From Paludibacter sp. UBA6032 (GTDB lineage Bacteria > Bacteroidota > Bacteroidia > Bacteroidales > Paludibacteraceae), in assembly GCA_002427885.1 (NCBI GenBank), contig DIZI01000009.1:62001-126000 (forward strand): 64,000 bases of DNA, given 5' to 3'. The notes below the pieces were generated by a model. It made no database searches. It was not told the DNA's origin and saw nothing but the letters and a program-made list of their open reading frames with translations. Below, piece by piece: positions 42,591 to 50,597 of the stretch; position 1 is the stretch's first letter, and every line of letters begins with the position of its first letter. A program made the position numbers and the translations under genes.

Positions 42591-45122
42591 TTACGCTGCA
42601 AATTTCTCTAACTTCACATAGCCCTTCACATATACCGGTATCACATCCCTGTATTTGGGTGCTACTTCTTTGAATTGAGAAATAGGTAAAGTAGAATTAG
42701 TATTCAATGCCTGAAAGTCTTTTGATTCTATAATACTTCGTATATCTTTATCTACAATATACGCTTTAAAGAAGTATTTCAGTGCTCTGATGTTGACATC
42801 TTCTTCGGGTGGATAAATGGAAATGAATTTATCGAACTCCTCATCCAGTAATTCATCCTTCGATTTGAATTTAGGTATAATACCGAAAATCTTTTCAACC
42901 ACTTCACGTATTGAAACTTTACGGTCTATTTTAGCAGCTACCCGCAGTTTTTCTATGTTGAAGTATTCCTCGGGTTTATCAAATATCTCACTTTGAATAT
43001 GCGATATGACTTCATCCCAATTACCAAGTTCTACATTCTTCTTAATGATATCGTCCATTTTAATCCGGTCTTCGAACTTCTGATACAACATCCGGTCAAT
43101 CTTCATCCCATTAGGTCCAATTAATTGTTCGTTGAGTATCATCAACGGATCAGGAAGTAAACTGGTGTATTTTTTCCCGGGAGGAGGTGGAGGCCCTTCA
43201 AAACCGCCGCCAGCTTTTGGTTTTGGCAGTTTTAATTTCTCGTCGTAATCAAAATCTTCTTCGAAATACTCGCAGTTGGCAAAAAAGTCGAAGAGTTTAA
43301 AGAACTCTTTTTCGTGTTGTTCTTTTACTTCTTCACCCAGTTCGTTTTTACTTTTGTGTTCAAAAGTATTTTTGCGCGTACCACGTCCTTTTATCTGCAC
43401 AAAGTCGGCCGGACTAAAGATAGGGCGCATCATACACAAATTAAGCAAGTCGGTACAATCATAACCGGTGGTCATCATGCCTACGGTAATGCATACTCTT
43501 GTCTTACTCGATTTGTAGCCTTCGAGCCAACTCGTTTTTCCGTTCAGATTATTGTTGCTGAAATTTTTCGTCATTTGCTGTGCATCAGCCACCTGCGAAG
43601 TTACCTGCAATGCAAAATCAGAATTGTATTTTCCTGGGAAAAGTTGTTCAGCCATATCGTTCAGAATTTCTGCCAACTTACGTGCATGGTTTTGACTAAC
43701 TGCAAAAACAAGTGTTTTACCGATTTCCATTGTAATTGGATCACGTAAAGCATTCTCTAAAAAAGTCTGACAGAAAATCTGATTTGTGCTTTCGGAAAAC
43801 AGCTTCTTTTCAAAATCAGTTGAAATAAAAGTCTCGATTTCCTCGCCTTCTTCAGTAGTAGTCATTACCGAATACCCTTTGTCCGAAAGCAACTGTGTTG
43901 TTATTTCAGTACGGGCATCTACTACCCACGGATTGACGAGATAATCTTCTCTGGCTCCATCCAACAAAGAATAGCGATAGGTCGGTTCACCGTTTTCGCA
44001 ACCAAAAGTTACATACGTATCGCGCAACATACGTCGCTCCACTTCACGAGGGTCATTTTCTTTTACTTTATCCAGATTAACTCCTTTCAGATAATCTTTC
44101 GGGGTGGCTGTTAAACCTAGTTTATAACCGTGGAAGTATTCGAAAACAGCACGCGCATTGCCGGAAATAGAGCGGTGCGACTCGTCGGATATAATTAAAT
44201 CGAAATCAGTCGGTGAAAAATCATAGCGGTACTTATCGTTGTACATAAGCGACTGAATAGTGGTAACCATTATATCCGCTTTTTGCCAATCGCTTTTATT
44301 CTCTTTATAAATTAATGTGCTGTAATCAGGTTTCAGGTAGTCTATGAAGGCTGTATATGCCTGATCTTCCAGTTCGAGCCTGTCAACCAAAAACAAAACC
44401 CGTTTAGCATTTTCAGTACGGAGAAATAAGCGAATCACAGCAGCTGCAACGAGTGTTTTGCCCGTTCCTGTTGCCATTTCAAACAAGAAACGATCTTTGC
44501 CTTTACTAACTGCATCCTGTAAATGTTGTACTGCTTTTAATTGATATGGTCTTAGAAACCGCAACCCGTTTTCCCAAATAAAATCGTTACTGTTTTCAAT
44601 ATTCCCATTCCAACCGGGTCTTACAGCATAATCGGGCATTTGAACTGCAACGATATAATCTCTGGCTACCGGCTCATTTGCCAATGCTTTACGGTCAGGA
44701 TTCCAGGCCTTAATAGCTCCAATTTCAAAAGCTGAAGGAAATTTGTATATGGGTTTGGGATTTCCCTTTGCCAGGTCCCACAGATAATGAACAAGTCCAT
44801 TGGAGAGAATGATATATTGAGCACCAACGCTATTGGCGTATTTTCGTGCCTGTTCTTTGGCTACAAGCGGATGAAGACTTTCTTTTTTAGCCTCAAGTAC
44901 ACAAGCCGGTTTATTGTTACTATCTACCAATAAAAAGTCTAATGAACCTGCGGTTGTCTTTTCAAAATCATTGCCCCATGTATCCACTTCTTTATGAGTT
45001 ATCTTTACATGATTTTCGAGCAGGATATTAGCTTTTCCTTTGTCGTCGTCAAAGAATCGCCAACCCGCTTCTTCCAGCAACTTGTTTATTTTTATCCGTG
45101 CATGTGCTTCGTTTTGTAACAT
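42591..45122 (-). CDS. hsdR: Type I restriction endonuclease subunit R (HsdR, EcoEI-like)
   Basis: 843 residues. The N-terminal nuclease shows a PD-(D/E)xK set: D62 in LDFLLVD and E77-x-K79 in CVLEAKKE. The SF2 translocase follows: ATGTGKT (Walker A), SDESHRS (DEAH-like motif II), LTATP, and late motifs ending QIKGRGTR. A ~250-residue C-terminal helical region contacts the MTase in characterised relatives. It cleaves unmethylated foreign DNA after ATP-driven translocation. Target specificity is set by the fused HsdS domains at 39198-41810. A -7-like TATTTTTG with TTG upstream lies at 45203-45229. The gene is separated from hsdMS by the RAYT, so R and MS are transcribed across that element or from separate promoters. 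Confidence 0.94.
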   Translation of the reverse strand: MLQNEAHARIKINKLLEEAGWRFFDDDKGKANILLENHVKITHKEVDTWGNDFEKTTAGSLDFLLVDSNNKPACVLEAKKESLHPLVAKEQARKYANSVGAQYIILSNGLVHYLWDLAKGNPKPIYKFPSAFEIGAIKAWNPDRKALANEPVARDYIVAVQMPDYAVRPGWNGNIENSNDFIWENGLRFLRPYQLKAVQHLQDAVSKGKDRFLFEMATGTGKTLVAAAVIRLFLRTENAKRVLFLVDRLELEDQAYTAFIDYLKPDYSTLIYKENKSDWQKADIMVTTIQSLMYNDKYRYDFSPTDFDLIISDESHRSISGNARAVFEYFHGYKLGLTATPKDYLKGVNLDKVKENDPREVERRMLRDTYVTFGCENGEPTYRYSLLDGAREDYLVNPWVVDARTEITTQLLSDKGYSVMTTTEEGEEIETFISTDFEKKLFSESTNQIFCQTFLENALRDPITMEIGKTLVFAVSQNHARKLAEILNDMAEQLFPGKYNSDFALQVTSQVADAQQMTKNFSNNNLNGKTSWLEGYKSSKTRVCITVGMMTTGYDCTDLLNLCMMRPIFSPADFVQIKGRGTRKNTFEHKSKNELGEEVKEQHEKEFFKLFDFFANCEYFEEDFDYDEKLKLPKPKAGGGFEGPPPPPGKKYTSLLPDPLMILNEQLIGPNGMKIDRMLYQKFEDRIKMDDIIKKNVELGNWDEVISHIQSEIFDKPEEYFNIEKLRVAAKIDRKVSIREVVEKIFGIIPKFKSKDELLDEEFDKFISIYPPEEDVNIRALKYFFKAYIVDKDIRSIIESKDFQALNTNSTLPISQFKEVAPKYRDVIPVYVKGYVKLEKFAA

Positions 45123-45202
45123 TCAGTGAGATTATTTCTATTGGAGTCTACGTAATTCTGTTAGTTTTGACGACTTAAGAAGCAATTATTTTTAATCGTC
45201 CC

Positions 45203-45229
45203 CAAAAATACGCATTCTCTAATTAACAA
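45203..45229 (-). promoter_or_regulatory. Candidate promoter of hsdR
   Basis: Minus-strand TTG (45227-45229) and TATTTTTG (45203-45210), 16 bp apart, a bit short for the usual ~20. The leader would be about 75 bases. Confidence 0.4.
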
Positions 45230-45287
45230 CCTAGAAAAACATAATTTATTTGTAAATTAAGTGAAGAATTAATTTGTTTAGTGGGTG

Positions 45288-45337
45288 TGAAGCATTAAAA
45301 AAATCCGTCCAGGATAAGTATACCGGAACGGATTTAG
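45288..45337 (-). terminator. Terminator of the FN3 protein gene
   Basis: Arms AAATCCGTCC and GGAACGGATTT (one bulge) enclose a 13-base loop. Read on the minus strand it is followed by a run of seven T. A second hairpin, GGTG-CTTAGC ... GCTAAG-CCACC, lies at about 45356-45391, just after the stop codon. Confidence 0.8.
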
Positions 45338-45402
45338 GTTTTCTGGCAGGAAAAGGGTGACTTAGCTTTTTGCTGCAGGCTAAGCCACCGTTTCACCCGG
45401 AG

Positions 45403-46032
45403 CTAAAACATACAATAAGCCACCACCACGGTACTCCACACGATGCGGGGATCGGTACCCAAACCGGCTACCTGGATAGCAATGGGTTCTCCCAGTGGAA
45501 GGGAAGTGAGCAATAAGTTGTGTTTACTGGTATGCATTTCCGTCCATATACTGCTTTCGGTTACCGGTGCTTTGGTAGTTCGTACTACATAATTATAAGC
45601 ATTTTCCACCACGTCCCAGCTTATATTCAAAGTAGCACTTTGTTTGCCGGGTGTAACCTTAACATTATTAGGCATATCGAGCATTCCCACCGGGGTAGGT
45701 TTGCGTCTGAGATCAAAGCCGGAACTGAGTATCAGCACTTCGTTTCCTCCACTGATGTCCTGTACCCTATTACCAACTACTTTCGTAAATTCTTCCAAAT
45801 CCTTCCGGGCCACGTTCTTCTCGGCTGTCAGTAGTTTATTACCATCTACTATGCGTGATAAAAAGCCTCCGAATACATCATTTTTTCCTTTTAAAGTGAC
45901 TACATCATCAGCTATTGCCAGGTAAGTCCGGTTGCCTGTTAAACTCTCTACAATGGTATTGACTTTAACGTTTAAGGCTTTATCCGAAAAATTGTTGGAA
46001 GAAAAATTAATACTTAAATACGATTTTCCCAT
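45403..46032 (-). CDS. Fibronectin type III domain protein of a Bacteroidota orphan family
   Basis: 209 residues without signal peptide. Residues ~1-115 are helical (KSYLSINFSSNNFSDKALNVKVNTIVESLTGN ... NVARKDLEEFTKVVGNRVQDISGGNEVLILSSGFDLRRKPTPVG), and residues ~120-209 form one FN3-like domain (NNVKVTPGKQSATLNISWDVVENAYNYVVRTTKAP ... GEPIAIQVAGLGTDPRIVWSTVVV). This arrangement is a recurrent small protein family of Bacteroidota whose function is unknown; many members sit near mobile or phage-like DNA. It has its own terminator and is bracketed, with hsdR, by the two 34-bp repeats. Confidence 0.75.
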   Translation of the reverse strand: MGKSYLSINFSSNNFSDKALNVKVNTIVESLTGNRTYLAIADDVVTLKGKNDVFGGFLSRIVDGNKLLTAEKNVARKDLEEFTKVVGNRVQDISGGNEVLILSSGFDLRRKPTPVGMLDMPNNVKVTPGKQSATLNISWDVVENAYNYVVRTTKAPVTESSIWTEMHTSKHNLLLTSLPLGEPIAIQVAGLGTDPRIVWSTVVVAYCMF

Positions 46033-46255
46033 AATAAATTTAATTTTTGGGTTTTACATTTTTTTTTAATATTCACTTTATCAGCTATTATTTGCTGATT
46101 TACAATACGATAAAATATAATTTTAGTCCTTTCCCATACGCTTTAATATTTAGAATTTAAGAATCTGATTAATACTATTTAATCAAAAGAAAAAATCACA
46201 AAGACAATGATAAACCACTAAAGCTTTTTAAAAACGAAAATAATTTTTTAACCAC

Positions 46256-46289
46256 GAACCAACGGTCATCGACCAAAGAGAGATAATTA
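46256..46289 (+). repeat. 34-bp repeat, copy B
   Basis: Same word as at 42547-42580, same orientation, 32 of 34 identical. The two copies bracket hsdR and the FN3 protein gene. Confidence 0.85.
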
Positions 46290-46429
46290 CACGAATTATA
46301 TACAGATATTTTAGTGAATTCCGATAGCTGGCGTGGTTCATATTCTTTCAGACAAGCTTTTATTGAATAGACCCGAATTATCATAATTTATAAGCTCCAT
46401 TTCATCACCCTGATTTTGATTTTTATACT

Positions 46430-46690
46430 AGGCATTATATAAGTTGTATATATTTGATATATTGAATAATATATTTTAAAATAAAGAAATAGAACGCGGT
46501 CCCGATAGCTATCGGGATTCGCTGATTTTGCGGATTTGCACTGATAAAATGTAGAAACGGATCAATTAATGGATTTTAGCCCCGTCCCGATAGCTATCGG
46601 GGTCGGGGCTGATTTAAAGATCTAAGTCTTAATCATCTCGCCAAAGGCAAGATATTATCCGTTTTATATCCGCTAAATCAGCGTCCTATT
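46430..46690 (+). repeat. Composite dispersed repeat, copy A
   Basis: Contains two TCCCGATAGCTATCGGG palindromes (46500-46517 and 46585-46602, the latter nested in AGCCCCG..CGGGGCT), then ATCTAAGTCTTAATC, CTCGCCAAAGGC and a TATCCGCTAAATCAGCG end. Its reverse complement aligns along its length with 54606-54912. The conserved part starts at GAACGCGG, and weaker similarity continues for about 60 bp outward. Confidence 0.9.
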
Positions 46691-46724
46691 ATCAATATCA
46701 ATATAACTTATATAAACTCTACTG

Positions 46725-47060
46725 ATGAAACCGGATTTAATCACAATAACTTCGGTTCTTATTCCAATGAAGTCGCTTTTCATTGGAATAAAAGGAATCA
46801 TCATTCTCATATTAATTTCATTTATTCCACCTGAATGCTTATTATGAAGGATGAAAAGATTCATCTTGTATTTTTGTAACCAAAGTTATGAATGCTTTTT
46901 CAAAATGCAAAAAAAAAAATTGGTAAGGGCACTCAAAAACGCCTATCTAAGTTATTGATTTACAGAGTTTCCAAAAAGAGTTAAAATAAAAAATTGGTAA
47001 GGCTTGTTTTCTTGTTAAAAAAAGGGCTTATTTAACTAAGCAATTTTGTGCCATTTCCAT
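46725..47060 (+). repeat. Direct repeat of about 335 bp, copy 1
   Basis: Starts TGAAACCGGATTTAATC and ends at TTTTGTGCCATTTCC. Landmarks shared with copy 2 (offset 588 bp): TTCCAATGAAG.CGCTTTTCAT, GGATGAAAAGATTCATCTTG, TATTTTTGTAACCAAAGTTA, TATCTAAGTT.TTGAT, AAAAAAAGGGC. Each copy has a TATTTTTG -7-like box and an internal duplicated word (AAAAATTGGTAAGG twice, 74 bp apart). Confidence 0.85.
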
Positions 47061-47076
47061 CTGTTTAGCATTTCAT

Positions 47077-47286
47077 TCCAATGATTTTCATTTTCATCAG
47101 CATGAAATTGATTTTCATCACCATGAAATTGATTTTCATCACCATGATTTTCATTTTCATCAGCATGATTCTCATTTTCATCAGCATGAAATTGATTTTC
47201 ATCAGCATGAAATTGATATTCATCACCATGATTTTCATTTTCATCAGCATGAAATTGATTTTCATCAGCATGATTTCGGTTATCAT
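47077..47286 (+). repeat. Ten 21-bp tandem repeats
   Basis: Ten contiguous units based on CA(G/C)CATGAAATTGATTTTCAT or CAGCATGATTTTCATTTTCAT alternate, with no spacers. All six frames are largely open because each unit is 21 bp and low in complexity. Reading the minus strand gives HADENQF-type heptads. No promoter or start supports translation. Confidence 0.92.
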
Positions 47287-47312
47287 AGGCATGAAAACAG
47301 TTCAAATTACAA

Positions 47313-47650
47313 TGAAACCGGATTTAATCCCAATGATTTCGGTTTTTATTCCAATGAAGACGCTTTTCATCGGAATAGAAGATAGCATCCCTATCATTCT
47401 TATTCCGTTCATTCCGCATGAATGCTTATTATAAAGGATGAAAAGATTCATCTTGTATTTTTGTAACCAAAGTTATGAATGCTTTTTCAGAAGACCAAAA
47501 AAAAAATTAGTACAGGCACTCAAAAACAGGTATCTAAGTTGTTGATATACAGAGTTTACAAAAAGTGCTAAAATAAAAAATCAGTACAGCTGATTTTTAT
47601 GTCAAAAAAAGGGCGTTTTTAACCATCCAGTTTTGTGCAAATTTCTTATG
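47313..47650 (+). repeat. Direct repeat of about 335 bp, copy 2
   Basis: Second copy of the 46725-47060 repeat, in the same orientation. Differences include TTAGTACAGG and TCAGTACAGC where copy 1 has TTGGTAAGG, so both internal words have changed together within the copy. Confidence 0.85.
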
Positions 47651-47855
47651 CCATCTACCAATGGATATCAGGGCGGAGACCACCCACAAGTTCGAACCTT
47701 TGTTCATCTTATCTTATATCTCCTCAGGACAGATTGATACAATCGTACCGGACGAGGATAAAACGGCTTTAGGCCCGGTTTATCCTGTTTCAAAAAGTCT
47801 TTTTATTATGTGTTTTATATACGGATTAAAATCCATAGATTTGTATTTTAATCTA

Positions 47856-47886
47856 TTTCGGTAAGATGCCCTGCATATTAACTTTG
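47856..47886 (+). promoter_or_regulatory. Promoter of the GH30 gene
   Basis: TAACTTTG (47879-47886) matches the -7 consensus, 34 bp before the start codon. TTTCG at 47856-47860 is a plausible -33 element at 18 bp. Confidence 0.5.
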
Positions 47887-47919
47887 TAACGAATAAAATC
47901 AACAATTTTTTTATCAATA

Positions 47920-50469
47920 ATGAAACCCTATCCAATCCTGAGACTCCTACTTCTTTTTATACTTATTTCATCAGCTGGTTATTCACAAACTACTCAACCT
48001 GATGCCACAAAGAGTTATTATTTAATTCATTCGGGCGGAAATGTACTTGGCATAAAGGCCGATAGCCGGACAGTGATTCAGGATCCTGCAGGGGGAGGAG
48101 GACAGCAGTTGCAATTTGTTCCGGATGGTACGGGATATTATTGGATTAAACCCGCCGGGCAGAACATGTATATGGCTTTGAGTGGAAGTTGGAACACCTA
48201 CTTTATAACAGATTCCACCACCAGCTTATCGCGTTATGCCATTGAAAATGTATCCGGCTCTATCGTCAGGCTGAAATGCAAATCGAACGCGAAATACCTG
48301 GGCACAGATGCCACCATCGACGGATCGTATGTGTATTCCGATAAAAGCGGTGCCGACTCGAAGAATTACTGGATTATTTCGGAACAGCTGATTCCTTTTC
48401 CGGTCGACACAGCTAGATACCTTATAAATCCTGCCGCCACGTTTACAAAACCGTTTGAAGGTTGGGGAGTTTCACTTTGCTGGTGGGCGAATATGTGCGG
48501 CAAATGGGACGACACGAAAATCAACGAAATTGTCGATTGGCTTGTCAGTCCTTCGGGGTTGAATTACAATATCTTCCGTTACAATATCGGTGGTGGCGAC
48601 GATCCGTTAAACCGTCACTGTACGCCTCATCATATGGGAAACGGAAAAGGGTTAAGAGCCGAAATGGAAGGGTTTAAAGATTCCCTTACGGCCCCCTACA
48701 ACTGGAAAAGGGACGAGGCTCAACGGAAAATCATGCTGAGAATAAAAGAGAAAAGACCCGATGCCATTTTTGAAGCCTTCAGCAATTCAGCCCCTTATTA
48801 TATGACTTACAGTGGTTGCTGTGCCGGAAATATCAGTGCTTCTGATGATAACCTGAAGCCGGAATATTATACCGAATTCGCTAAATACCTGGTTGATGTG
48901 TGTAAATTTTACAAAGATTCATTTGGTATTGAATTTAAAACGCTGGAGCCTTTCAACGAACCTGTTACCAACTATTGGGGAGCTAACGGGGGTCAGGAAG
49001 GATGCCATTTCAGTACGACGGGTCAGATTGCCTTTTTGAAAGTATTATCGCCCGTTTTAAAAAGCTCGGGTTTAAAGACCATCATTTCGGCTTCGGATGA
49101 AACCAGTACGACACAATCTGTTACCGACTTCAAAGCCTATCAGGCCGATGGTACTGTACTGGATCTTGTGGGGCAATGGAACAGCCATACCTACTCGGCT
49201 ACCAATCAATCAAGAGCCGCGCTACGGGCATTATCCACCGCCAACAACAAAACATTATGGATGAGCGAAGTCGGATCGGGTGGAACAGGCATTAGCGGCA
49301 ACCTGAGTTTGACACAAAAGCTGTTTGACGATATTCGCTATATTCAGCCCGAAGCCTGGGTCGATTGGCAATACATGGAAGAGAATGGCGACCAGTGGTG
49401 TTTAATCAACGGCAGTTTCAGTGCTCAAACCTATCAGCGGGTGAAAAACTATTATGTCCGCAAGCAAATATCATCGTATATCCATCCCGGTTTTAAGTTT
49501 CTGACAGTTCCAAACAATCAGACGCTGGCTGCCTTAAATGAGGGCGAAGATACACTGGTGATTGTTGCATTAAACAATTCCGCCTTTAAATCCTGTCAAA
49601 AAATAGACCTCAGCTTGTTTGACAACGCCGGTGCAAACATAAAAGCCGTCAGAACTTCGGCTACCGAAAACAACATAAGCACAACAGATTATTCGGTAAA
49701 AGACTCCAACCTGACAGTGACACTTCCGGAGTACAGTATTTCCACTTTTGTTATCCCTGTAAAAAAAAAAGCAACAGCCGAAACCCTTTTAAGGACTAAT
49801 ACTCCTTATCTGATTTTTTCCAGAACCACCACCCTGGCGCTCCAGTCATCGGGAAGCAACGTAATAATCAACAGCTATCAATACGGTGATTCTACCCAGT
49901 TATGGAAGCTGACAACTACGGGAAGCAGTTATAATATTCAAAATCTGTCGGGGCTGACATTGACAGATCCCGGATCGTATTTTGTCCTTCCATCAACGGC
50001 AGCCGGTATTTCCGGTCAGGCATTCAATATGGAGAATGCAGGGGATGGTTTTTATAAGATTTCGTCGGTCTCCACCGGTCTGGCTCTCGACCTTCAGGGC
50101 GGAGCAAATGCCGTCGGTACAAAAGTAGGACTGTATAGCTATGGTACTGCCCCCGATGCGGTTACACGTCAATGGCTTTTTGTTTTACCTCCAAAGGCTA
50201 AGTCGCAAGAACTGACGGACGGAATTCCACTCCATGCTGAAGATAACGACCGGGTACGTGTTATCGGAACCGAAAAAGCTCTTGTGATACTCCAGGCTCC
50301 CGCAAGCACTTCAAATGTCTTGGTGTTTACCCTGACGGGCATAAAGGTCATTCAACAAGCCGTAAAAAGCACATTCACACGAATTCCACTAACCCCGGGA
50401 AACTATATTGTCAGTTACAGCACTGAACCTGAAAATCTGCGTCGTACCACCAAAGTGATTGTTTTTTAA
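47920..50469 (+). CDS. Secreted GH30 glycoside hydrolase with N- and C-terminal ricin-like domains and T9SS-type tail
   Basis: This 849-residue protein has a signal peptide (ILRLLLLFILISSAGYS). Residues ~27-165 form a beta-trefoil-like lectin domain. The GH30 catalytic domain, ~170-510 plus its beta side domain to ~615, has FEGWGVSLCWWANMCG, FRYNIGGGDDP, SNSAPYYMTYSG, acid/base E347 in LEPFNEPVTNYW and nucleophile E450 in LWMSEVG. The wording resembles the endo-beta-1,6-galactanase branch. A second ricin-like segment lies at ~620-765 (LQSSGSNVIIN ... LDLQGGANAVGTKVG). The C-terminal ~70 residues (VLVFTLTGIKVIQQAVKSTFTRIPLTPGNYIVSYS) look like a T9SS type A domain. A run of ten A at 49761-49770 lies between the GH30 and second lectin parts. 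Confidence 0.9.
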   Translation: MKPYPILRLLLLFILISSAGYSQTTQPDATKSYYLIHSGGNVLGIKADSRTVIQDPAGGGGQQLQFVPDGTGYYWIKPAGQNMYMALSGSWNTYFITDSTTSLSRYAIENVSGSIVRLKCKSNAKYLGTDATIDGSYVYSDKSGADSKNYWIISEQLIPFPVDTARYLINPAATFTKPFEGWGVSLCWWANMCGKWDDTKINEIVDWLVSPSGLNYNIFRYNIGGGDDPLNRHCTPHHMGNGKGLRAEMEGFKDSLTAPYNWKRDEAQRKIMLRIKEKRPDAIFEAFSNSAPYYMTYSGCCAGNISASDDNLKPEYYTEFAKYLVDVCKFYKDSFGIEFKTLEPFNEPVTNYWGANGGQEGCHFSTTGQIAFLKVLSPVLKSSGLKTIISASDETSTTQSVTDFKAYQADGTVLDLVGQWNSHTYSATNQSRAALRALSTANNKTLWMSEVGSGGTGISGNLSLTQKLFDDIRYIQPEAWVDWQYMEENGDQWCLINGSFSAQTYQRVKNYYVRKQISSYIHPGFKFLTVPNNQTLAALNEGEDTLVIVALNNSAFKSCQKIDLSLFDNAGANIKAVRTSATENNISTTDYSVKDSNLTVTLPEYSISTFVIPVKKKATAETLLRTNTPYLIFSRTTTLALQSSGSNVIINSYQYGDSTQLWKLTTTGSSYNIQNLSGLTLTDPGSYFVLPSTAAGISGQAFNMENAGDGFYKISSVSTGLALDLQGGANAVGTKVGLYSYGTAPDAVTRQWLFVLPPKAKSQELTDGIPLHAEDNDRVRVIGTEKALVILQAPASTSNVLVFTLTGIKVIQQAVKSTFTRIPLTPGNYIVSYSTEPENLRRTTKVIVF

Positions 50470-50597
50470 AGATTCCTCCTAATATTTTTTCAACAGACTT
50501 TCTTTCGGTAGGGTCACTGAAAAACTTTTGAAAACAAACACTTACGTACAGTGGTTTTTTATGCTTTTGGGGCGATTAATTTTCTATCAATTAGACA

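Larger units (their letters stand above)
46033..47919. other. 1.9-kb gene-free, repeat-dense stretch
   Basis: No credible gene. In order: the 34-bp repeat copy B (46256-46289), one copy of the composite palindrome-bearing repeat (about 46430-46690), the first ~335-bp direct repeat (46725-47060), a 21-bp tandem array (47077-47286), the second direct repeat (47313-47650), and the promoter of the GH30 gene. Short open frames here are low-complexity products of the repeats. Confidence 0.85.

Noticed and set aside
46196..46384. 62-codon minus-strand frame
   Set aside because: It includes the 34-bp dispersed repeat, has no domain, and lies in repeat-dense DNA.
47077..47286. CRISPR array in the 21-bp repeat
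   Set aside because: Units are only 21 bp, contiguous without spacers, and no cas genes lie nearby.
47036..47305. His/Asp/Asn/Glu-rich heptad-repeat protein on the minus strand
   Set aside because: It is a product of the 21-bp repeat; other frames on both strands are equally open, and no start signal or neighbour supports translation.
47661..47864. 67-codon plus-strand frame just before the GH30 gene
   Set aside because: No domain or start signal, and it overlaps the promoter region of the next gene.
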